This document shows, in pieces, positions 8,609 to 16,057 of a stretch of 64,000 nucleotides of DNA (position 1 is the stretch's first letter; each line of letters opens with the position of its first letter). The DNA is taken from the NCBI RefSeq assembly GCF_004521915.1, contig NZ_SDKD01000012.1:1-64000 (forward strand), written 5' to 3'. The translations under genes and the position numbers were made by a program. The stretch is from Brevibacillus migulae. Its GTDB lineage: Bacteria; Bacillota; Bacilli; Brevibacillales; Brevibacillaceae. Below the pieces are notes generated by a model. That model made no database searches. It was given only the letters and a program-made list of their open reading frames with translations, and was not told the origin of the DNA.

Positions 8609-8818
8609 ATGCAACAAATCTCTCTGCAAGTGGAAGGAATGTCCTGCAATCACTGCGTAAACAGCATCGAGGGTGCTTTGAAGCGTGAATTGGCTGTAGA
8701 TGCGAAAGTCGATCTGGCCGAGAAAAAGGTGAACGTTTCTTTTGATGAAACAAAAACCTCTCTGGAGAAAATCAAAGAAGTGATTGAAGAGCAAGGATAC
8801 GATGTTGTCTCCGCGTAA
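8609..8818 (+). CDS. copZ: Copper chaperone CopZ
   Basis: A 69-residue heavy-metal-associated domain with the Cu(I) site GMSCNHC; the binding cysteines are Cys13 and Cys16. The fold is beta-alpha-beta-beta-alpha-beta and the sequence ends IEEQGYDVVSA, which is typical of CopZ. It carries Cu(I) in the cytosol to the exporter CopA or to CsoR. The usual partner copA is not adjacent here; a terminator follows immediately. The start ATG at 8609 has GGAAAGGTGAG upstream, and the codon at 8597 is not needed. Confidence 0.92.
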   Translation: MQQISLQVEGMSCNHCVNSIEGALKRELAVDAKVDLAEKKVNVSFDETKTSLEKIKEVIEEQGYDVVSA

Positions 8819-8830
8819 GGATCATTGAGA

Positions 8831-8868
8831 AAGTGCCTCTGCTGGCTTGCATGAGGCGCTTTTCTTTT
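8831..8868 (+). terminator. Terminator after copZ
   Basis: AAGTGCCTC and GAGGCGCTTTT pair around a GC-rich loop and are followed by TTTCTTTT. Confidence 0.75.
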
Positions 8869-8923
8869 GCCTGCGGAAAGGATACAATCTGCGAAGACAC
8901 CGGTTTATGCAAGGAGAGATTTC

Positions 8924-9535
8924 ATGCCGAAATGGTGGTTACTGATTCTGTATGCAGCGGTCTCCATCGCTGCAGTTATCTACAAAGAGCCGCTTCTGCA
9001 CTGGCTTGAGCAAGGGGAAACCAGAGATATCCCGTTGATGATTGGCGCAGCAAGCCTGTTTGCCCTTTTTCCTGTCCTGCCTTATGGCGTATTGGGCGGT
9101 GTAATGGGGGCCAAATATGGGGCCTTGACCGGCGGAATCATTAATGTGACAGGCTCAACCGTTGCTGCGGTGATCATGTTTTTTCTCGTTCGCTATGTGT
9201 TTGCGGAACGGGGACGAGCTTATGTGGCTCGGGTGAAACGATTGGAGCAGTTCACCGTCCTGATGGAGCGCCACCCTTTTTTCGCGATTCTTTTCGCACG
9301 CCTGATCCCGATCCTTCCGGCGGCAGCGGTGAATATCTATGCCGGGATCAGCCGGATTCGTCCGGTCATTTATATCGTCGCGACGATCGTAGGGAAATTT
9401 CCTGTCATGGTAGCTATGGCGATAGCTGGCGAGCAGTTGTTCAGCGAGCAGGGGAATGTGCTTGGGCTTGCAGTAGGGTACACGGTTTTTCTTGCGGCCG
9501 TCTACTTGCTTTATCGATGGTGGAGAAGAAGATAA
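8924..9535 (+). CDS. TVP38/TMEM64-family membrane protein
   Basis: A 203-residue protein with about five hydrophobic segments. The family core is present: LFALFPVLPYGVLGGVMGAK (about residues 43-62) and the second re-entrant half ILFARLIPILPAAAVNIYAG (about 123-142). This matches the DedA/VTT superfamily, membrane proteins linked to lipid scrambling or transport. The precise role is unknown. The start ATG at 8924 has AAGGAGAG upstream. The gene stands alone. Confidence 0.82.
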   Translation: MPKWWLLILYAAVSIAAVIYKEPLLHWLEQGETRDIPLMIGAASLFALFPVLPYGVLGGVMGAKYGALTGGIINVTGSTVAAVIMFFLVRYVFAERGRAYVARVKRLEQFTVLMERHPFFAILFARLIPILPAAAVNIYAGISRIRPVIYIVATIVGKFPVMVAMAIAGEQLFSEQGNVLGLAVGYTVFLAAVYLLYRWWRRR

Positions 9536-9683
9536 AACGAAGATATAGGTCTTATGTACCAATTCCGATATGATGCCAAGGAAATTGTTACCGCTTTCCC
9601 AGCTTTTACAGGTAAAATAGATAAGAAATTACATTTATTCACCTACTACATACATCTCGAATATACGGAGGGTTGGTGGAGCG

Positions 9684-11105
9684 ATGAAAAGACCTGTTGC
9701 TTCCGGGATCGCTGGACTTGATTATTTGCTGCATGGAGGGTTCCCCGCAGGTGCCTCCGTCTTGGTGGAAGGAGCGCCGGGTACGGGAAAGACGACCTTG
9801 GGCATGCAGTTTCTGTATCATGGAGCGACTGTTGATAAAGAGGCAGGCATCTATCTCACTTTTGAAGAGCTGCCCGAACAGATTTACGAAGACATGCTGG
9901 CGTTTGGCTGGGACCTGCGCCAGTTGGAAAAGGAGAATCTGCTGCGCGTCATCTGTATCTCGCCGGAAATCCTGTTGGAGCAGATGATGCAGCCCGAAGG
10001 ACTTTTTGAGCAGATCGTGCGGGAAATGAACTGCCGCCGCGTGGTGATCGACAGCATCAGCCTGATGCATGACGGCCTGGACGCAGAAAGCAGAAAGAAT
10101 GTTTACCGAATCCGAAATATTCTGCGAAAGCTATCGTTAACCTCTCTCCTGTTACGCGAGCAAACCGACCCGGAGCGTACGGAAATCACCTACGAGCATT
10201 ACGTGGCGGACGGGGTTATCCGGCTTGCTTTACAGAAGCATATGGAAAAGTATCGGAAGCGCACGCTTGAAATCACCAAAATGCGCGGTACTCGGATCTT
10301 GGAGGGCGAGCACGTCTATCGGATTACGGATAAGGGGATTCATCTGATTCCTGCGCTGTCCATGGTGGAAGATCGCGGCCTTCGCAAGGATGTATCAGTC
10401 GTACCTACCGGGATTGCGCGATTGGACGAGCTTCTCTGCGGCGGAATCGCATCCGGCACCGCTTTTATTTTGGATACCAATAGCAAAGCCAACTATAAGT
10501 ACATCATGGGCTCCATATTTGCCCAGCGCTTGCTGGCTGGAGAACGCACAATCTCCATGGTGCCCAGCATTTCAACATTGTTTGATTCCAAGCGAATCAT
10601 GGCGCTCTTTGGTGTAGATCTGCTTGAGGCGGTGGAGCAAGGAAAGGCCTATTTTCTCGACCATTTCGAACGCCCTGCGCCAAAAGGATTTGAGCAGGCG
10701 GTCATTCAGCTGAACCATGTTTCGGATGAGGAATATCATCAGTACCTTGATGAAAAGCTGGGACCCATTGTTAACGAGAGCAGGGACAAGGGAGAAAATT
10801 GGTTTGCCTATTATGATTTGAATACGATGTTTTCCGAGCGTGGAAAATCGTTTGTCAAACGCTTCTTTGCTGAGGAGGTCAATCGGGCAAGGGCTGTAGG
10901 GCTTACCTTGATCATCCTTTGCAACTTTGCGGAAATCGATGATGAGACGTCAGCATTCCTGGAGCGGACCTGTAACGGGGTGATTCGGACGTGGGTAGAC
11001 GGTGCCTATCAGTATCTGCAGGTGACCAAGTCGCCGCACGGCCGGATGTCAGAGCCGCTATTAATTGAAAATATTGCGGAAAAACCGTTTATTCGGTTGA
11101 TATAG
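9684..11105 (+). CDS. KaiC/RAD55-like ATPase with a degenerate second domain
   Basis: A 473-residue protein with two tandem KaiC-like (RecA-fold) domains. The first starts VASGIAGLDYLLHGGFPAGA and has a full Walker A GAPGTGKTT at residues 30-38, the KaiC-type segment YLTFEELPEQIYEDM and a Walker B-like strand RRVVIDSISL. The second domain (from about residue 232, PTGIARLDELLCGGIASGTA) keeps the fold markers, but its P-loop is replaced by DTNSKANYK, so it probably cannot bind ATP in the usual way. KaiC relatives assemble as rings and act in signalling. The gene has a GGAGGG ribosome binding site and is followed closely by a small protein and a LuxR regulator, suggesting the ATPase controls transcription through them. 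Confidence 0.82.
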   Translation: MKRPVASGIAGLDYLLHGGFPAGASVLVEGAPGTGKTTLGMQFLYHGATVDKEAGIYLTFEELPEQIYEDMLAFGWDLRQLEKENLLRVICISPEILLEQMMQPEGLFEQIVREMNCRRVVIDSISLMHDGLDAESRKNVYRIRNILRKLSLTSLLLREQTDPERTEITYEHYVADGVIRLALQKHMEKYRKRTLEITKMRGTRILEGEHVYRITDKGIHLIPALSMVEDRGLRKDVSVVPTGIARLDELLCGGIASGTAFILDTNSKANYKYIMGSIFAQRLLAGERTISMVPSISTLFDSKRIMALFGVDLLEAVEQGKAYFLDHFERPAPKGFEQAVIQLNHVSDEEYHQYLDEKLGPIVNESRDKGENWFAYYDLNTMFSERGKSFVKRFFAEEVNRARAVGLTLIILCNFAEIDDETSAFLERTCNGVIRTWVDGAYQYLQVTKSPHGRMSEPLLIENIAEKPFIRLI

Positions 11106-11117
11106 GAGGGGAGAAAC

Positions 11118-11348
11118 ATGAGTGACAGCTATATCGTCCCATTGCAAATGGAATGTACACTCTTCTTTCAAATGAACCCCCATGCTTATGAAACATTGGA
11201 TGGATTGGCCTTGCGGTTGGGCCGAACGCCGGAGCATCTGGATCAGGTCCTGCAGAAGCTGGTTACCTTGAGCATCTTGAAACGGATGGGTGAAGGCGAA
11301 CGTGCCATATACAGCTACAATCAACCAGATATGATTCACGTGAGTTAG
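11118..11348 (+). CDS. Small putative winged-helix protein
   Basis: A 76-residue soluble protein, 12 bp after the KaiC-like gene and 3 bp before the LuxR gene, so clearly in the operon. The middle part (AYETLDGLALRLGRTPEHLD with QVLQKLVTLSILKRMGEGE) reads as a helix-turn-helix plus wing, in which a two-helix core is followed by a short beta hairpin ending IYSYNQP. It has no DNA-binding family match that I can name with certainty. It may be an adaptor between the ATPase and the regulator. The ribosome binding site TAGGAGGGGAG is strong. Confidence 0.65.
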   Translation: MSDSYIVPLQMECTLFFQMNPHAYETLDGLALRLGRTPEHLDQVLQKLVTLSILKRMGEGERAIYSYNQPDMIHVS

Positions 11349-11351
11349 CCT

Positions 11352-13532
11352 ATGGAGAAAGTGCGAGAGCAAAACAAGTTGCAGGATTTGCAGGATGCCT
11401 ATGCCGCATGGATGAACCGGACGATATGGATCAGCGATCGAGAGGGGAAGGCGCTCACAAAGCCTTCTGCGCTTACGCCCTTGACTACGCTGCTATTTGT
11501 TCACGATTTTTCGTCCTTGTTTGAACGGACGCGCCCCCTGATAACGGCAAGGCATCACGGGAATCAACCCATTGTCTTTGATGCGCAGCCGGGGATCAAA
11601 GTCATAGTGGCACCGGTCGTGATCGAGGGAGAGACTCAGGCTTTCATTTGGTCGGGTGTCTATATGGAAGCTCATGCGAGAGAGATGATCACCGAATATA
11701 TTCGCACACAGGTAGCGGACTCTGCCCACTGGCTGGAGGCATTGGGAGAACAGAGCCCGCATCAGGACGGGGAGACACAGCAGGACCTGCAACGAATGGA
11801 GCAGCTGGCAGGAATTGTGGAAACGCTCGTGCAGGAGCATCAGCAAAAAGAAGGCCAGCAACCGTCTATGCAACCATTCATGGAGCTTTCATCCACCATC
11901 GTGAAGCAGGAGCGTTCAACGGCGGAGTGGCTGGAGCAGATCGAACTGGCAGGGCGAGAGCTGCAGTTTGCGGGATTTGCCTCAAAAGAGGATGACGGCA
12001 GCTTTGTGATACGTTCGGTCAGGGGAGAGAATGCCGATCGCCTACTGGATGCATGCTTTACGATCGGTGAAGGCTTCCTCGGCTTACCTGCTTTGACTGG
12101 TGAGAACGGGTATTGGGAGCAGATTGGACGTGATCCGCGTGTGCTCTTTTTTACGCAGAGAGGCGTTCACCCTCATGCTTTGTTTTGTTTACCGATCCTG
12201 CGGGAGAACACCATCATCGGACTGTTGTTTGGCGGGGCTGTGACAAGTCGGTCGATCCGTAGAGATACGATGGAGAAGGTGACGCTTCTCGCTTCTCTTT
12301 TCGGTCTCCAGTTGTCTTACTATTCCATGCAGAAGAGTATGGAAAGCCAGCTTTTGTACCTTGATACATTATTGCTGATTACCCGTACCATGACTTCTTT
12401 GCGTGATGTGAACCGGATCCTGTACATACTTGTCGACATGAGCCTTCACCTGGTCAAAGGCACGTCCAGCTGTGTCGTGGTCAAGACGGACGAAGCGCAA
12501 ATACAGGTGATTTCACGGGGGATGGACAAAGCGCATGCGGACTCCTATGGAAAAGAAATCGCTGAGCATTATTTTTTGACTGAGAAGCACGGTAGCTCGA
12601 ATGACACGGTGTCCTATCGAAAGCATGGGGACAAGACGTACGCGGAGTATCCGCTTATAAGCAATGGGCATGTGCAAGCCGTACTCAGTGTGACATATCC
12701 CCATTTGAATGAAGCGACAGCAGAGCACGACAGCTTTCTCATGAGCCTGGCCTCTGTGGGGGGAGCAGCGCTGCAATTAGCCAGGGAAACAGCGGAGCAT
12801 ACGGTCAGCAGCAGATATGCGGAGCATTTGCACAGGAGCTTGCGGCAATGGGACCCGGATTCCTATGCGAGTGCGAGCGAGGTCAAGGAGCTGCTTGAAG
12901 CTTTTGGGAAGGGACAGGACAAGCCGGCTGCGGAAATGCGCCCGCTGGTCCAAGCGTGCTTAATCGCAGCGTTTGATCTGGATATTTTGCGGGAGACCAT
13001 CCCGGAGCAGACCAAGGTGCTCTCGATTCTTTCCGAGTACCGTGCTTTGCAGGAACGCAATCGGCTGCGAGATTCACTAGGAAACGTTTCCTATTCCTAT
13101 GAGGCACAGCTGCTTTCTTTTTTCTATGATTACGTGAAGAATGGCAAGAAGCTGACCAGCCTCCATGAACCAATCAAGGGATATGATCCTGTTTTGTGCC
13201 AGCAAGCGTATGCCTTTTTGCAGAGCAGAGAGGTCATGGATCGCACGGTTACCTTGGGCAGCTCTGCTGACACCGCTGAAGCAGAAGGGGATCTGACCGC
13301 GCCGCTGCGTCAACGGATCGTGGATATGCCGCTTCTTTCCGGGAGGGAGAAAGAGGTGCTGGTTCTCGTCGTGCAAGGTGCGACCAACCGTGAGATTGCA
13401 GAGAACCTTTACATCAGCGAACATACCGTGAAGAACCATTTGACCAACATCTTCCATAAAATGCAAGTCACCGATCGTACACAAGCGATCGCATACGTCT
13501 ATCAAAAAGCGTTGGATGCGAAAGAGTCATAG
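11352..13532 (+). CDS. Large LuxR-type regulator with sensor and GAF-like domains
   Basis: A 726-residue regulator. The N-terminal part (about 10-120) begins QDAYAAWMNRTIWISDREGK and resembles PocR-type sensory domains. The middle (about 190-480) looks like one or two GAF modules, with segments such as CFTIGEGFLGLPALTGENGY and LFCLPILRENTIIGLLFGGA. The C-terminus (about 655-720) is a LuxR helix-turn-helix with LSGREKEVLVLVVQGATNRE followed by IAENLYISEHTVKNHLTNIF. It should bind DNA as a dimer in response to an unknown signal. It is cotranscribed with the KaiC-like ATPase and the small protein, three bases after the latter, and ends at a terminator. Confidence 0.82.
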   Translation: MEKVREQNKLQDLQDAYAAWMNRTIWISDREGKALTKPSALTPLTTLLFVHDFSSLFERTRPLITARHHGNQPIVFDAQPGIKVIVAPVVIEGETQAFIWSGVYMEAHAREMITEYIRTQVADSAHWLEALGEQSPHQDGETQQDLQRMEQLAGIVETLVQEHQQKEGQQPSMQPFMELSSTIVKQERSTAEWLEQIELAGRELQFAGFASKEDDGSFVIRSVRGENADRLLDACFTIGEGFLGLPALTGENGYWEQIGRDPRVLFFTQRGVHPHALFCLPILRENTIIGLLFGGAVTSRSIRRDTMEKVTLLASLFGLQLSYYSMQKSMESQLLYLDTLLLITRTMTSLRDVNRILYILVDMSLHLVKGTSSCVVVKTDEAQIQVISRGMDKAHADSYGKEIAEHYFLTEKHGSSNDTVSYRKHGDKTYAEYPLISNGHVQAVLSVTYPHLNEATAEHDSFLMSLASVGGAALQLARETAEHTVSSRYAEHLHRSLRQWDPDSYASASEVKELLEAFGKGQDKPAAEMRPLVQACLIAAFDLDILRETIPEQTKVLSILSEYRALQERNRLRDSLGNVSYSYEAQLLSFFYDYVKNGKKLTSLHEPIKGYDPVLCQQAYAFLQSREVMDRTVTLGSSADTAEAEGDLTAPLRQRIVDMPLLSGREKEVLVLVVQGATNREIAENLYISEHTVKNHLTNIFHKMQVTDRTQAIAYVYQKALDAKES

Positions 13533-13544
13533 TCTGGAAAATAC

Positions 13545-13573
13545 AGCTCCCTTCGAAAAGGGGGCTTTTTTTG
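13545..13573 (+). terminator. Terminator of the KaiC-LuxR operon
   Basis: AGCTCCCTT pairs with AAGGGGGCT across a short CGAA loop, followed by TTTTTTTG. Confidence 0.85.
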
Positions 13574-13713
13574 TTCTACCTACCTTCCTATTCGCAATCT
13601 AGCAAAAACAGGAAACCATGGGGATATCCTTCCGCTGCAGAATTAGACAAAATATGGATAACGAGGGCGGCGGATGGCAAGCGCCTGTGAATGCGAAAAA
13701 CGGGGTGGATGGT

Positions 13714-14559
13714 ATGGTAGAAGAGTTTGTGGGGAAGAACAGCGTTTGGGAAACGACGAAGGTGGACCCAGCGGTTCGGCGTAAGCTGCAGTTGATCAAG
13801 GATCTGCAAGGTGCCCAAAAGCGTGGAGAAATGCACATTGCCTACCAGCCCAAGATCAATCCGTATAAACAGCAAATCGTAGGGATGGAAGCTTTGGTAA
13901 GGTGGGAGCATCCCGTGTACGGAAGGATTTCCCCCGACGAATTCATCCCGTTTGCAGAGCGCACCGGAACGATTATCCCACTCGGTTCCTGGGTCATCCG
14001 CATGGCCTGTCTGCAGCTGAAAAAATGGCATTCCGCCGGTCATTCGCAATTGCATATGGCTATCAATCTATCAGCCTATCAGCTGCAAGTGGAGGGCTTT
14101 GTAGAGAATGTGTCACAAATTCTCCAAGAATTGGAGTTAAGTGCAAATTTTTTGCAGTTTGAGGTTACAGAAAGCGCCGATATTTACTACAATCAGATAG
14201 GAATCAAAAGACTCCACGAATTGAAAAGATTGGGTATTCAAATTTACATGGACGATTTTGGCATTGGATATTCCGCCTTGAGCTGCTTGCAGCGAATGCC
14301 GGTTGACGGAATCAAAATCGATCGCGCCTTGACGAAGCAGCTGGGGAAGGATTCGGTCTATCAGATGATGAAAGCCATGATCCAGCTTGCTCAAGGATTA
14401 CGCCTGAAGGTGGTCGTCGAAGGGGTAGATTCAGATGAAAAGATGTCTATCCTGAAAAAGTGGCATGTGCATGAAGTCCAAGGCTTTTTATTCAGCCAGC
14501 CGTTTCCGCCTGATGAGCTTACCCAACTGCTTGATCAAATCGGAGGGGATGAGGGATGA
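13714..14559 (+). CDS. EAL-domain c-di-GMP phosphodiesterase
   Basis: A 281-residue protein that is almost only an EAL domain. Visible motifs are EALVRW (residues 59-64), NLSAYQL, EVTES, DDFGIGYSAL and KIDR, then VVEGVDSDEK and the terminal QGFLFSQP. The metal-binding and catalytic acidic residues appear present, so it is probably an active phosphodiesterase hydrolysing c-di-GMP to pGpG; DDFGIGYS has Ile where DDFGTGYS is usual. There is no GGDEF or membrane segment. I chose ATG 13714, with GGGGTGG five bases upstream. The in-frame ATGs at 13618 and 13654 lack a good site and would add residues unlike the family. The stop codon overlaps the start of a Spo0E-like gene. Confidence 0.85.
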   Translation: MVEEFVGKNSVWETTKVDPAVRRKLQLIKDLQGAQKRGEMHIAYQPKINPYKQQIVGMEALVRWEHPVYGRISPDEFIPFAERTGTIIPLGSWVIRMACLQLKKWHSAGHSQLHMAINLSAYQLQVEGFVENVSQILQELELSANFLQFEVTESADIYYNQIGIKRLHELKRLGIQIYMDDFGIGYSALSCLQRMPVDGIKIDRALTKQLGKDSVYQMMKAMIQLAQGLRLKVVVEGVDSDEKMSILKKWHVHEVQGFLFSQPFPPDELTQLLDQIGGDEG

Positions 14560-14732
14560 GATTGGCTGATCAAGTAAAGGCGCTGCTGGAACAGATCGAA
14601 CGAAAAAAACAAGAACTGCTCGAACTGGCCAATCGGCGTTTTAGCCCACTGGATGCAGGATGTGTCTTGGAAAAGAGTCAGGAGCTTGATTTATTGATCG
14701 TGGAATATCAAAAGATGATCATGAAAAAATAA
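14556..14732 (+). CDS. Spo0E-like sporulation regulatory phosphatase
   Basis: A 58-residue, two-helix protein with the family signature SQELDLLIVEY at residues 41-51. Spo0E-type proteins dephosphorylate the response regulator Spo0A-P, or other targets, and so delay sporulation. The N-terminal helix (LADQVKALLEQIERKKQELL) and the short C-terminal tail fit the family. The ATG overlaps the EAL stop codon (ATGA), with GAGGGG upstream, so translation of the two is coupled. A terminator follows. The pairing suggests that c-di-GMP turnover and Spo0A phosphorylation are tuned together; this is an inference from the overlap. Confidence 0.85.
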   Translation: MRLADQVKALLEQIERKKQELLELANRRFSPLDAGCVLEKSQELDLLIVEYQKMIMKK

Positions 14733-14739
14733 GAGTTCC

Positions 14740-14776
14740 CACACGCGGCAATAGTTGCTGGCGTGTGTTTTTTGTT
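14740..14776 (+). terminator. Terminator after the EAL/Spo0E operon
   Basis: CACACGC pairs with GCGTGTG, followed by TTTTTTGTTTC. Confidence 0.82.
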
Positions 14777-14925
14777 TCTGTGCCCCATTTGCCAGTTTTC
14801 TTCACACTTTGTTCATTTACGCAAACGAAGATAGCCCGGTTGGGTCATACAATCCAGGACAGGCAACTTCGTATACTGATAAAGCGAACATACTGACAAG
14901 TTCACACGAATGGAGGAAACGATAA

Positions 14926-15984
14926 ATGAAAAAAATGGCTTCACTTCTAACCGCTGCATCGCTTTCGCTGGCACTGTCCGTACCGGCATTCGCCCATGAT
15001 GGCTGGTCCCAGACCAATGCGCCGATCATCGCATCTGGCGAGGTCTCCTATGTCGAGCTGCTCCTGGGGAACCATTCCAACCATCATGCCAGCTATCGGA
15101 TTGAAGGAAAATGGAGCACCGATACATCCAAAGTGTTCGTCACGACCCCAGCAGGAAAGAAATCGGATATTACCGCTACTCTCTTTTATACGGGGGAAAT
15201 GAAGGAAACGGAAGAGCCCGGTAAAAACAATTCATACATATCCACGTTTTCCGCATCCCAACCAGGTGCGTACATCATCTCGGTAGAGGGAGACAGCATT
15301 TTCAAAAGCGGGGAAGTGGCCAGCCGCACCCTGCGGAATGCAAAATCCTTTGTGGCGGTAAGCGACATTCCCACGTTGGAGAGGGTGAAAGGGCTGAAAG
15401 GCTTCAGCAAACCGGTAAGCCCGGATCGGGCAGAGCTGGTGCCTCAATTCAACCCGGCAGCCATCACTCCTGACCAAAACGTGTCGGTGCAGCTGCTGCT
15501 GAAAGGAAAGCCATTGGCGGATACCGAGGTCAGCATCATTCGCCGCAGCACTTCGGACGCTCAAGTGCTTAAGACGGATAAAGACGGCCTCATCAGCTTC
15601 AAAACCGGTCCAGCGGATTACTATTTGCTCCGGGCAAAGCCGACTACCGCAGAAAAAGAAGCCGGCAAATACGATACGACCAACTATGAGGCAACCATGA
15701 CCTTTACCGTGCAAAACGGCAAATCCGCATTGTCGCCATCGGCTGCTGCAGGTAAACCGGCGCTCTATGTGAATGGAAAAGCAGTAGATGTGCAAGGCCT
15801 GGATATGCAGCAAGGAAAGTTCGTTCTCCCTGCAGAGCAAGTGAAAAACGCAGTGGATCCATCGTTCAACGGAACAGGAACCGTCGAACTGGACAAAGCG
15901 ATCGAATCGCTCGGCGGGTCCGTCGAAGTGCTCGCACCGGTAGGCGCCATTCCGGCAGCGATCCATATTCACACTGACAAATAG
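14926..15984 (+). CDS. Secreted DUF4198 protein with a copper-amine-oxidase-like tail
   Basis: A 352-residue exported protein with signal peptide MKKMASLLTAASLSLALSVP ending AFA, mature start HDGW. Residues about 25-240 match the DUF4198 group (COG5266, periplasmic or surface metal-uptake component-like), with histidines near the mature N-terminus (HDGW, NHSNHH). The C-terminal part (about 275-350, ALYVNGKAVDVQGLDMQQGK) resembles the N-terminal domain repeat of copper amine oxidase-like proteins, common as a wall or structural module. It lies directly before the CopC-CopD gene, so a role in copper (or nickel/cobalt) handling at the cell surface is likely but not proven. Confidence 0.75.
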   Translation: MKKMASLLTAASLSLALSVPAFAHDGWSQTNAPIIASGEVSYVELLLGNHSNHHASYRIEGKWSTDTSKVFVTTPAGKKSDITATLFYTGEMKETEEPGKNNSYISTFSASQPGAYIISVEGDSIFKSGEVASRTLRNAKSFVAVSDIPTLERVKGLKGFSKPVSPDRAELVPQFNPAAITPDQNVSVQLLLKGKPLADTEVSIIRRSTSDAQVLKTDKDGLISFKTGPADYYLLRAKPTTAEKEAGKYDTTNYEATMTFTVQNGKSALSPSAAAGKPALYVNGKAVDVQGLDMQQGKFVLPAEQVKNAVDPSFNGTGTVELDKAIESLGGSVEVLAPVGAIPAAIHIHTDK

Positions 15985-16001
15985 AAAGCAAAGCGTGGAG
16001 A

Positions 16002-16033
16002 GTGAAGTCGCCGATGCGTGTCGGCGGCTTCAC
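16002..16033 (+). other. Intercistronic hairpin
   Basis: GTGAAG-CGCCGA pairs with TCGGCG-CTTCAC between the DUF4198 and CopC-CopD genes. There is no T-tract after it, only AAAAAGG. It is more likely an mRNA-stabilising or attenuating hairpin within an operon than a full terminator. Confidence 0.55.
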
Positions 16034-16057
16034 TATGTAAAAAGGGGGGGAGAAGGA

